A stretch of DNA of 64,000 nucleotides from UBA8337 sp937907245 (GTDB lineage: Bacteria; Pseudomonadota; Alphaproteobacteria; RS24). Location of the stretch: contig OZ244774.1 of assembly GCA_965219485.1 (NCBI GenBank), positions 1,054,001-1,118,000 on the forward strand. The letters are read 5' to 3'. This document shows positions 8,108 to 14,929 of this stretch, piece after piece (position 1 is the stretch's first letter; each line of letters starts with the position of its first letter). The translations under genes were made by a program, and so were the position numbers. The notes below the pieces were generated by a model that was given only the letters and a program-made list of their open reading frames with translations, made no database searches and had not been told where the DNA came from.

Positions 8108-9622
8108 TTAGCCTTTATCTGCGTCTTTCTTGGCCGGCTTTTTTGCCGCTGGCTTCTTGGCAGCGGCCTTTTTCGCGGCTGGCTTTTTGGCTGGCGCTTT
8201 TTTCGCGGCTGGCTTTTTCGCCGCTGCTTTTTTCGCTGGCGCTTTTTTCGCCGCTGCTTTTTTCGCTTTAGGCTTATCTTCGTTTTCTGAACCTGGCTCG
8301 ACCATCAGGTCTTCTAGCGATACTTTTTTATCCGTAACGGTGGCCATTTCACAAATAAAGTCGACGACTTTTTCTTCAAAAAGCGGCGCGCGAATTTGCG
8401 ACATAGCTTCTGGGTTTTGTTGGAAATACTCAAACACTTGCTGCTCTTGCCCCGGGAATTGCTGCACCCGTTGCATGAGGCCTTGGTTTAACTCTTCTTG
8501 GCTCACTTCGATGGAATTATTATTGCCCACTTCAGCCAAAACCAGCCCCGTACGCACGCGGCGAATGGCGATGTCGCGATATTCAGCGCGCAAATCATCT
8601 TCGCTATCATCGAGGTCTTCGATTTTCTTCTCTTGGGTTGCCAGCTCTTGTTCGAATTGGCCCCAGATTTGTTGGAACTCCATCTCCACCATGCTCGGCG
8701 GCAGATCGAAATCATGCGCCTCAGCCAGTTGGTCGAGCAGATCTTTTTTCAGATGGCTGCGCGACATTTGGTTGTAATCGGTACCAATTTGCTCGCGCAT
8801 GGCTTCTTTCAGTTTCTCAAGGCTTTCCATGCCCAAAGAGCTTGCGAACTCTTCGGTAATTTCAGCGTCTTTAGGTTCGCTGACTTCATGCACGGTGCAT
8901 TCAAACACGGCAGCTTTGCCGGCCAAATCAGCGGAGCCATAATCGGCTGGGAAATCTACGGAGACATCTACTTTATCGCCGGCTTTCGTGCCAACCAATT
9001 GCTCTTCAAAGCCCGGAATAAATTGTCCTGAGCCCAACTCAAGGTCGAAGCCTTCGCCAGCGCCGCCATCAAAAGCTTCGCCGTCGATGCGACCTAGGAA
9101 ATCGATTTTCACGCGGTCGCCGTTTTGGGCTTTCGCGGTTTTGCCGCGCGCCACAAAATCTTTACGGCTAGAAGCCAAACGCTCCAGCGCTTCCTCGACG
9201 CGAGCTTCGTCGATTTCGACGGTTGGTTTTTCGAGTTTCAGTTTCGAGAAATCCGTCAGCGTAATGGGCGGAATAACTTCATAGGTAATTCCATAAACCA
9301 AATCTGCGGTGCCTGCGATGACGGCGTCCACTTCGCCGACCAGTTTAATTTCTGGCTGCATGGCGGGGCGCTCTTCGCGGTCGGTTAGCATTTTTTGGCT
9401 GCTTGTGTTGACGGTCTCTTGAATAATCTCGCCCATCAGTTGTTCGCCGAAAGTTTTGCGCACATGCGCGGCCGGCACTTTACCTGGGCGGAAGCCTTTG
9501 ATTTGCACTTGGCCTTTCACGCTTTCGATTTTCTCGTCGAGTTGTTTGGCAAGATCGGTCGCTGCGATGGTGATTTGCACTTCGCGCGCCAGGCCTTCGA
9601 CGTTAATTTCTTTGATATCCAT
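8108..9622 (-). CDS. tig: Trigger factor with a long Lys/Ala/Pro-rich tail
   Basis: This is the ribosome-associated chaperone and peptidyl-prolyl isomerase that binds nascent chains. The ribosome-binding signature GFRPGKVP lies near residue 43, an FKBP-like domain follows (roughly residues 160-245), and then the helical C-terminal domain. At 504 residues it is longer than the usual 430-450, because the last 50 or so residues are repeats of KKAAAKK/KKPAAKK/KKAPAKK. This low-complexity tail resembles histone H1-like tails and could bind nucleic acid or ribosomes; that is inference. The gene lies 69 bases downstream of tRNA-Leu. Confidence 0.96.
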   Translation of the reverse strand: MDIKEINVEGLAREVQITIAATDLAKQLDEKIESVKGQVQIKGFRPGKVPAAHVRKTFGEQLMGEIIQETVNTSSQKMLTDREERPAMQPEIKLVGEVDAVIAGTADLVYGITYEVIPPITLTDFSKLKLEKPTVEIDEARVEEALERLASSRKDFVARGKTAKAQNGDRVKIDFLGRIDGEAFDGGAGEGFDLELGSGQFIPGFEEQLVGTKAGDKVDVSVDFPADYGSADLAGKAAVFECTVHEVSEPKDAEITEEFASSLGMESLEKLKEAMREQIGTDYNQMSRSHLKKDLLDQLAEAHDFDLPPSMVEMEFQQIWGQFEQELATQEKKIEDLDDSEDDLRAEYRDIAIRRVRTGLVLAEVGNNNSIEVSQEELNQGLMQRVQQFPGQEQQVFEYFQQNPEAMSQIRAPLFEEKVVDFICEMATVTDKKVSLEDLMVEPGSENEDKPKAKKAAAKKAPAKKAAAKKPAAKKAPAKKPAAKKAAAKKPAAKKPAKKDADKG

Positions 9623-9691
9623 TTTATCCTCTTTCGGCTGTATTCAGCCTTTAAAAACTGTGTTGGGGGGTTATTGACACCCCTATTTGTA

Positions 9692-9776
9692 TGGTGCGGG
9701 CGAAGGGACTTGAACCCCCACACCTCTCGGTACTAGAACCTAAATCTAGCGCGTCTACCAATTCCGCCACGCCCGC
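9692..9776 (-). tRNA. tRNA-Leu (anticodon TAG)
   Basis: This is an 85-base class II tRNA on the minus strand with a long variable arm. The acceptor strands GCGGGCG and CGCCCGC pair perfectly, the anticodon loop is TTTAGGT, and CCA is encoded. Its 3' end faces tig, not the accessory island at 9.9-13.7 kb, and no duplicated 3' end was seen, so it does not look like the island's attachment site. Confidence 0.95.
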
Positions 9777-9918
9777 AAAAACAACTTTGTGCGCGCTTCA
9801 TAGCAGGAGATGCGCCAGATGACTAGCCCCGAAACTGCGTTTTACTCGGCTCTAGGTTAAGGAAGCGTAAGCGCTGGGGCAAATGGCGCCAAGACGCCCC
9901 CCTTCTATTTGCTTCGGC

Positions 9919-10260
9919 TCACATATGCATCAGCAAACTTTTTATGGCGTGGCGTTGGCTGTCGGTTAGGGCGCGGTAATATTCCACCATGCGGCGCGTT
10001 TGCCAATCTAGCAGCAGCGCGAAATCGGGCGGCGCGGTGAGCGCGTCTTCTGGCAGGGCCAAACGCTCGGCGATGAGCGTGAGATGGGCTGGCGGCACAG
10101 GGCGGAAGCCGTATTCATAGGCGCGCAACATGCCCGATTTGAGGCTGCCCTCGGCCAGCTGTTTGCGCGTGCGGTTTTGATAGGCGCGGTAAATCCATAG
10201 GTTCTGGCGGATGTTCTCGGCTATCGCTGGCGGCAGTAAGTCTTTTTGGTCTTGGCTCAT
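9919..10260 (-). CDS. Small protein of unknown function, possibly HTH-like
   Basis: This 113-residue cytoplasmic protein has no recognised family. The middle part (roughly residues 15-75) has the spacing of a degenerate phage-repressor-type helix-turn-helix, with RKQLAEGSLKSGMLRAYEYG followed by a helix and AERLALPEDAL. The C-terminal half has LLDWQTRRMVEYYRALTDSQ, perhaps a helical hairpin. It is the first gene beyond tRNA-Leu at the edge of the accessory island and is followed by an inverted repeat on its 5' side. A regulatory role is only a guess. Confidence 0.55.
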   Translation of the reverse strand: MSQDQKDLLPPAIAENIRQNLWIYRAYQNRTRKQLAEGSLKSGMLRAYEYGFRPVPPAHLTLIAERLALPEDALTAPPDFALLLDWQTRRMVEYYRALTDSQRHAIKSLLMHM

Positions 10261-10284
10261 ATCTGGCTCTTTTTATCTAACTGG

Positions 10285-10310
10285 CCGACACCAAGTTGCC
10301 TTGGTGTCGG
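10285..10310. repeat. 26-bp inverted repeat between divergent genes
   Basis: Eleven bases (10285-10295) are exactly complementary to 10300-10310 around a 4-base loop. It lies 24 bases upstream of the start codon of the 113-residue gene. No T run follows on either strand, so it could be an operator or hairpin rather than a terminator. The rest of the 441-base gap before the next gene (10261-10701) holds the repeat copies listed below; no other gene could be supported. Confidence 0.7.
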
Positions 10311-10591
10311 GGGTTAGAAAAACCGAGTAAAAGAACGGCCGCAACCTATTCAGTCGAAACCTTATTTGGTTGCCACCCCGACCTAAGTAGGCGAGGTGAA
10401 CATTCTCACAGCAATTCATTAAAAAAGGCTTGAGCGTTAACTCAAGCCACATACGCAAAACAAATTGCGGCTTTTACTCGGAGTTTTCTAAGCTCCTGCA
10501 AACCCGTTCACGGAGCCTGCTCGGGAAGCGTAGCAGGAAATGGTCGTGGGGTGCAATGTTTGGTTTGGGGCGTGGTGGTTGGCTTGAAGCC

Positions 10592-10632
10592 ATAAGTTCA
10601 CTGGAAGGCAGTATCGGAAAATAGCTGCGTTG
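10592..10632 (+). repeat. Direct repeat, copy A (41 bp, decayed gene fragment)
   Basis: These 41 bases are identical to 11763-11803. Weaker similarity extends about 60 bases upstream in both copies. In copy B the repeat lies in an open reading frame encoding KFTGRQYRKIAAL. In copy A the same frame contains a TGA stop just upstream, so this copy looks like a decayed duplicate of the small gene before the methyltransferase. Confidence 0.9.
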
Positions 10633-10641
10633 AGGTGCTTA

Positions 10642-10691
10642 CCCAACGCTTGTAGTTTAAGAGAAGCCCAACGCTTGTAATTTAAGAGAAA
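10642..10691 (+). repeat. Two 25-bp tandem repeats before a small gene
   Basis: Units 10642-10666 and 10667-10691 differ at only two of 25 positions. They lie immediately upstream of the ribosome-binding site AAGGAG and the ATG at 10702, so they may be part of the promoter or leader of that gene. Confidence 0.85.
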
Positions 10692-10701
10692 AGGAGAAAA
10701 A

Positions 10702-10998
10702 ATGTCGAATAAGATAAGTAATTATGGTGAAAATATAGCCCTGCCCCCTATTCATACGCTTGAAAAGGTGGAGATCGGATCTCGCACCAACGCTAAGAGC
10801 GAAGTTGTTAAGTGCACATTTCTCTCCTTTCTAGAAGATGTTCCTGTGCGCATAATGGATAACTGGGCTGACCCAGATGGAGCAATAACTAAAAAAGCCC
10901 AAAGCTTAATTGGTAAAAGGGTTCGCACTACATCATGGCAACCGGAGATTTTTTCTCCGTTAGAATGGTTTCAAGACATTTATGAAGCGGATGAGTGA
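10702..10998 (+). CDS. Unknown 98-residue island protein
   Basis: The family is not recognised. The protein is soluble, with no signal peptide or membrane segment. Its central part (VVKCTFLSFLEDVPVRIMDN, then LIGKRVRTTSWQPEIFSP) looks like a small beta-rich fold, and the acidic end reads WFQDIYEADE. An AAGGAG ribosome-binding site lies 7 bases before the ATG. Composition is AT-richer than the flanking core genes. It points towards the 148-residue gene, with a 27-bp palindrome between them, and belongs to the restriction-modification island. Confidence 0.6.
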   Translation: MSNKISNYGENIALPPIHTLEKVEIGSRTNAKSEVVKCTFLSFLEDVPVRIMDNWADPDGAITKKAQSLIGKRVRTTSWQPEIFSPLEWFQDIYEADE

Positions 10999-11053
10999 GG
11001 CTTCAAAAAACCTACACCGTCCATTATTTGCTAAAGCCGACTTAAGCGCAAAA

Positions 11054-11080
11054 GAGCACAACCTTGCCAAGGTTGTGCTC
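11054..11080. terminator. 27-bp perfect palindrome between convergent genes
   Basis: Thirteen bases (11054-11066) are exactly complementary to 11068-11080 around a single central base. It lies between two convergent island genes, as expected of a bidirectional terminator. However, no T run follows on either strand, and a one-base centre is unusually tight, so a protein-binding site is also possible. Confidence 0.5.
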
Positions 11081-11129
11081 TCGCAAGGACCGACCTCTCC
11101 CTTACCAAGGGAGTGTTCTGGCGCGGATT

Positions 11130-11576
11130 TTACTTCTCGAAAGTGCTTTTAGGGATGGAGTCATAATACTCGACCCGAAAATCGCCCGTCTCTGCATCTA
11201 AGTATTTCAACTTCATGCGATGAAAGGAATCTTTCGATTCCCAAGGATGAGCCGAACCAATTTCAGCTGGAGTTTCATCTTTAATAATGGCTTGGCAAAT
11301 AACCACATAGACAATGCCATCCAATTTTTCTTTAGAGTGCTTTAACATCTCAATGCGTTCCCGATTGCCATTATGGTCTTGCCACTCTGCCCATGGTCTT
11401 TCATCGCATGCATCGATTTCTTTGGTGTCGCAATAACTTTCTTTGCCCTTTCCCATAAGCTCATGCCGCCAGATAGTAATGGCAACCCTATCCATACTCG
11501 GGCTAGTTGCTGACCAGCTCCATCTTTCGTTCTTTTGAGTGGCACCTAAACAGGCGAATGCTTGTTTCTTGTTCAT
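11130..11576 (-). CDS. Unknown 148-residue island protein
   Basis: The family is not recognised. The protein is soluble and rich in Trp and charged residues. The order of motifs is ERWSWSATSP, then VAITIWRHELMG, then a middle region with ERPWAEWQDHNGNRERIEML, then IVYVVICQAI, and finally LKYLDAETGDFRVEYYDS. It is divergent from the methyltransferase and convergent with the 98-residue gene, so it has its own promoter within the island. An accessory or modified-base-binding role in defence is a guess from context only. Confidence 0.6.
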   Translation of the reverse strand: MNKKQAFACLGATQKNERWSWSATSPSMDRVAITIWRHELMGKGKESYCDTKEIDACDERPWAEWQDHNGNRERIEMLKHSKEKLDGIVYVVICQAIIKDETPAEIGSAHPWESKDSFHRMKLKYLDAETGDFRVEYYDSIPKSTFEK

Positions 11577-11713
11577 TTTTTTCTTCCCCTATTGCTCCTT
11601 CGAGTTTTCACGCGGTCTAAAACCTTCGGGCATCGCGGGATACACGTAGGAGCTTCTTGTTATTTTTGAGTTGCCCTGAACTAAACTTGAAACGGAAGCC
11701 TAGCAGGGAGCGG

Positions 11714-11866
11714 ATGCGGGGTGCAATGGCTTGGATTTGTGCGTGGGAGTTGGCTTGGGGCAATAAGTTCACTGGAAGGCAGTATCGGAAAATAGCTGCG
11801 TTGCTCAAGAAAGGCGAAGCGGACTATTTTTTTGAAACAATAAAAAGAAAGGGAAACAGGTCATGA
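11714..11866 (+). CDS. Small basic protein overlapping the methyltransferase start
   Basis: This open frame overlaps the methyltransferase start by four bases (ATGA, 11863-11866), which suggests translational coupling. It can start at 11657 (69 residues), 11714 (50) or 11726 (46); 11714 is given here without strong ribosome-binding-site support. The tail reads KFTGRQYRKIAALLKKGEAD and is basic and helical. The 41-bp direct repeat lies inside it, and a decayed copy sits at 10592. A control (C) protein role is possible by position but no clear helix-turn-helix was recognised. Confidence 0.45.
   Translation: MRGAMAWICAWELAWGNKFTGRQYRKIAALLKKGEADYFFETIKRKGNRS
11763..11803 (+). repeat. Direct repeat, copy B (41 bp)
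   Basis: This is identical to 10592-10632, 1171 bases upstream in the same orientation. The two copies bracket the convergent unknown genes. This copy lies in the open frame that overlaps the methyltransferase start. Confidence 0.9.
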
Positions 11867-12810
11867 ACATTCAGCTGAAAATACCGCCAACCTCCTTAAG
11901 GCAGGAGTTTTTACAACGGTTAGCAAGTCCGGGCAAATTAGACTTTAAGAGGTATATGCAATCTCCGCTTCGCTACGCTGGCGGAAAAAGCCTGGCCGTT
12001 GGGTATGTATTAGAAAAGATACCTGACAACACAACCAAGATCGTATCTCCGTTTTTTGGGGGCGGTTCAGTGGAAATAGCATGCGCAAAAGAACTTGGAA
12101 TGGAAGTGATTGGCTATGACATTTTTGACATTCTATGCAACTATTGGCAAGTTCAGACAAATAACCCTCAGGGCCTGTATAAAAAGTTAAAACAATTCTC
12201 TCCAAATCGGGACACCTTCAAAGCGGTTAAAGCAAAACTAAATCAGCATTGGAAAAAAGAGAGAAAGCTGCGCCCACTTGAATTAGCAGCACTGTACTAC
12301 TTTAACTCCAACACGTCATACGGCCCCCACTTTCTTGGTTGGCCATCGGATGTTTATTTGAATGAAATTAGGTACTCAAAAACGCTCGAAAAGGTTCGTC
12401 GATTCTCCGCCCCAGGCTTGGAGGTTCGATGCAACAACTTTGAGGAAGCGATACCAGCGCACAAAAGCGATTTTCTATATTGCGACCCACCTTATTATTT
12501 GGAGGAAGGTCGGATGTTCGTGGGTATGTATCCACACCGCAACTTTCCAATACACCACAAAGGCTTCAATCACGAAGGCTTAAGAGACCTGCTTTTATCG
12601 CATAAAGGAGGATTTGTTTTATCCTATAATGATTGCCCAATAATTCGTGATTGGTATTCCGACTGCGAAATTAGCACACCATCCTGGCAATATACTTTTG
12701 GTCAAGGTGACACGCGCATCGGAGAGAATAGAGAAGCTAAAAATGGGGGTTCGCATGTAAAGAAATCACATGAACTTCTTATCTGGAGAGGACCAAAAAA
12801 TGGCATCTAG
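11863..12810 (+). CDS. D12-class (Dam-like) adenine-specific DNA methyltransferase
   Basis: This 315-residue enzyme transfers a methyl group from SAM to the N6 of adenine in a specific site, protecting it from the partner nuclease. The alpha-group order is visible: motif X PLRYAGGK (residues 35-42), motif I FFGGGSVEIA (64-73), and motif IV DPPYY starting at D208. The region between holds the target-recognition part; the recognition site cannot be read from sequence. Composition is AT-rich compared with neighbours, which suggests transfer. Its end overlaps the start of the next gene by 11 bases. Confidence 0.92.
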   Translation: MNIQLKIPPTSLRQEFLQRLASPGKLDFKRYMQSPLRYAGGKSLAVGYVLEKIPDNTTKIVSPFFGGGSVEIACAKELGMEVIGYDIFDILCNYWQVQTNNPQGLYKKLKQFSPNRDTFKAVKAKLNQHWKKERKLRPLELAALYYFNSNTSYGPHFLGWPSDVYLNEIRYSKTLEKVRRFSAPGLEVRCNNFEEAIPAHKSDFLYCDPPYYLEEGRMFVGMYPHRNFPIHHKGFNHEGLRDLLLSHKGGFVLSYNDCPIIRDWYSDCEISTPSWQYTFGQGDTRIGENREAKNGGSHVKKSHELLIWRGPKNGI

Positions 12811-13679
12811 AGGTTCCTCATCAGCCAGCGCGCGAAAATACAAAACAACTGGGCACCACATTGAGAAGCTTTTTGCCCAAGAGATTGGGGTCAGCGAAGA
12901 GTATAAAAACAACCCTCAGGGAAAAAAAGATGTGGTCGATTTGTCTGGAGATACGCACTCCGTCAAAGGTGGGGAGAAAAAAATGGCAAATATTTTTATA
13001 TTCTAGAAATCGTTTTATCAACGATGATGGCTTCCAAGCCTTGAACGGGATTGGGATTTTGCTCATCCACTGCCTTGATGCTTTCCCGCTCACTTTAAAG
13101 GAATACCAAAATAACAAAAAAGCGTTTCAAGAGAGGCTTAGAACTCCCATGCGAGATATAAAAGATCGCCTTCAACGTAAAGCTCTTTTGAGCGCATTTT
13201 TAAACAAATCCTTTTTTAACAGCGCAGAAGTAAATTATTTATCTGTGTTTTATGAAGGCAAATTTCACGTTTTTAAAAACTCTGACGTAATATCAGCTCT
13301 TGCCAAGAATTTAATAGTTGAAAACAGCGACGGAGAGCAAAAAGTAGTTATGAAGTTCGATGGTAACAACGTCGCTGAGCTGGAGATGAGAACAGACGGG
13401 AAGCACTTCGTTAGGGTAAGGTTCAACGCAATTATTCCAAAAGTAGTAGCTCTTCTGCAAAAATGTATAGAGCCACCCAAGACCAGCAAGATATCGAAAA
13501 ATATTTATGTGTACGGAGTGGCAAATAAGACTTTCGGTAAATGGATTTTCGCAGATGCGCCAGCCGATGAGACCGACATGAATGAAAGATTGAAGCAAAT
13601 AGGGCTAGAAGAAGAAACCAAGGAAGTGGCAAAAAAAGAAATTAAGGAAGAAGCTAAAGCGTCTCCAGAATTGGCGTAA
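12800..13679 (+). pseudogene. Probable type II restriction endonuclease, split by a frameshift at an A7 run
   Basis: The ATG at 12800 overlaps the methyltransferase stop codon. The frame stops at 13006 after 68 residues. The next frame continues seamlessly to 13679 (EKK, then WQIFLYSRNRFINDDG) if one A of the run 12977-12983 is removed, giving 292 residues. The order DVVDLSGDTHSVKGG fits a PD-(D/E)XK nuclease core, and a type II nuclease is the expected partner of an adjacent methyltransferase. The +1 shift could be a real mutation, a phase-variable switch, slippage or a sequencing error. The C-terminal 25 residues are Glu/Lys-rich. Confidence 0.65.
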
Positions 13680-13759
13680 CTTTCTAGAACCTAAACTCCG
13701 CTCAAATCCCTTGACCCCACACCCCAACGCCTTACCTTCTTCGCCAAAGGGAGACACGC

Positions 13760-14083
13760 ATGACCGTTTACATTATCGCTCAGTTTAAAATTCACGATCG
13801 CGCCGGATATGACCGCTATGAAGAAAACTTTATGGAGGTGTTCGAGCCATTTGGCGGCACTATGTTGAGCGTCGATGAAGACCCCACCGTCTTGCAAGGC
13901 GAGTTTGACGCCACCCGCTCGGTGCTGATGGCGTTTCCCTCCAAACAACAAGCCATGGCGTGGCTCACCTCGCCAGAGTATCAAGAAATAGCCAAACACC
14001 GCCTAGAAGCCAGCGTCGGCAAAGCCATTTTGGTAAAACAAACAACCGGCGAAGAACCCAACAGAAAACCCGCCGCCGACTAA
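13760..14083 (+). CDS. DUF1330 family protein
   Basis: This 107-residue protein belongs to the DUF1330 family, small dimeric ferredoxin-like alpha+beta barrel proteins of unclear function. The start MTVYIIAQFKIHDRAGYDRY, the central GGTMLSVDEDPTVLQG and the run MAFPSKQQAMAWLTSPEYQ are family-like. A GGGAGA ribosome-binding site precedes the ATG. The last 15 residues are an unrelated-looking polar tail. It marks the return from the AT-rich island to core-like composition. Confidence 0.85.
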   Translation: MTVYIIAQFKIHDRAGYDRYEENFMEVFEPFGGTMLSVDEDPTVLQGEFDATRSVLMAFPSKQQAMAWLTSPEYQEIAKHRLEASVGKAILVKQTTGEEPNRKPAAD

Positions 14084-14127
14084 GCCCTCATAAAATAGTG
14101 AGCCCTAAATATTGAGCCCTATTCTTT

Positions 14128-14284
14128 CCACCTAAGCAGGGGGAGACTAAAAGCACTGCCAATTTATTGGCCTAGTGCGCCTTGTCCCTTCGGCGGCGCA
14201 CTAGGCAGCATAGCTGCTAAGTGCTTTTACCACCTAAGCAGGGGGTAGGCGCACTAGGCAGCATAGCTGCTAAGTGCTTTTACC
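14128..14284. repeat. Interleaved direct and inverted repeats after the histidine phosphatase gene
   Basis: A 16-base sequence occurs at 14128-14143 and 14230-14245. A 37-base sequence occurs at 14195-14231 and 14248-14284. The 11 bases at 14171-14181 are complementary to 14195-14205, forming a hairpin with a 13-base loop. The second 37-base copy includes the stop codon and last codons of the histidine phosphatase gene (stop at 14270), so the duplication copied a gene end. No gene lies in 14084-14269. Confidence 0.9.
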
Positions 14285-14908
14285 CAGCCCAATCTTCATA
14301 TCATCGGTTTCTTCGCCCTGCTGCACCAGCGTTAGGGTTTGGCCGTCCGTTTCGAAAATATTCAGCGAGCAATTTTGCGGCGCAAACGAAATGACATCTT
14401 GCGCAGCCCACTCCGCTGGCGACGACGTGGCCGCGCAATAGGCCACGTTCAGCGCGATGAAATGCGAGAACACAACCACACACTCGCCCTGTGCAGCCAT
14501 CGCGTTTAGCGCGCGCGGCACGGCCTCGAACCAGCCTTTGAAATCTAGCCCGCTGGCCACACTCACCGAGTCATCATAAAGCCCCTGCCACGTGCCCGCC
14601 ATTACACGGCGCAACCAATCTGTGCGCTGCGTTAAATCTTCGATGGGCGGCGGAATTTCAGAGACACCCAGCTCAATCTTCGGCGTGGCACCCCAGGCTT
14701 GCGCCAGCGGAATGGCCGTCTCTTGGCAGCGCTTTAGCGGGCTGGTGTAAATAGTTGCCGACTTAGAATCAGGCGGGCTCACCAGCGCTTGCACGGCCTC
14801 AGCCACCGCCGCGCTTTGGCTACGGCCCAGCTCGTTGAGGCCCGGGTCGGCATCGCCATCCCAGCCGGCTGCGGCCTTGCCGTGGCGGATCATATATATG
14901 CGTGTCAT
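14270..14908 (-). CDS. Histidine phosphatase family protein
   Basis: This 212-residue protein belongs to the phosphoglycerate-mutase-like/SixA superfamily, which transfers phosphate through an active-site His. The N-terminal RHG motif (IYMIRHGKAA) supplies that His, the TSPLKRCQETA stretch is the conserved second motif, and VVVFSHFIALN holds the later conserved His. The substrate cannot be inferred. The last codons lie inside a duplicated 37-bp sequence. It lies downstream of the thiolase-like gene on the same strand, with a 21-base gap. Confidence 0.85.
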   Translation of the reverse strand: MTRIYMIRHGKAAAGWDGDADPGLNELGRSQSAAVAEAVQALVSPPDSKSATIYTSPLKRCQETAIPLAQAWGATPKIELGVSEIPPPIEDLTQRTDWLRRVMAGTWQGLYDDSVSVASGLDFKGWFEAVPRALNAMAAQGECVVVFSHFIALNVAYCAATSSPAEWAAQDVISFAPQNCSLNIFETDGQTLTLVQQGEETDDMKIGLGKST

Positions 14909-14929
14909 GTCGGCTCCTTCATCTTCGCG

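Noticed and set aside
8130..8777. Plus-strand open frame of 215 residues opposite the tig gene
   Set aside because: It is the antisense of the Lys/Ala-rich tail of trigger factor. Low-complexity Ala/Phe composition and lack of a ribosome-binding site mark it as a shadow.
9692..10310. tRNA-Leu as the integration site of the accessory island
   Set aside because: Its 3' end faces away from the island and no duplicated tRNA end was seen. No integrase gene lies nearby.
12977..12983. Programmed -1 ribosomal frameshift at the A7 run
   Set aside because: Joining the two parts needs a +1 shift, not the -1 shift favoured by such runs, and no stimulatory structure was obvious.
13691..13999. Minus-strand open frame opposite the DUF1330 gene
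   Set aside because: The plus strand encodes a recognisable family with a good ribosome-binding site, so the minus frame is a shadow.
14128..14284. Insertion sequence or small mobile element
   Set aside because: There is no transposase and there are no flanking target duplications. The repeats look like a local duplication.
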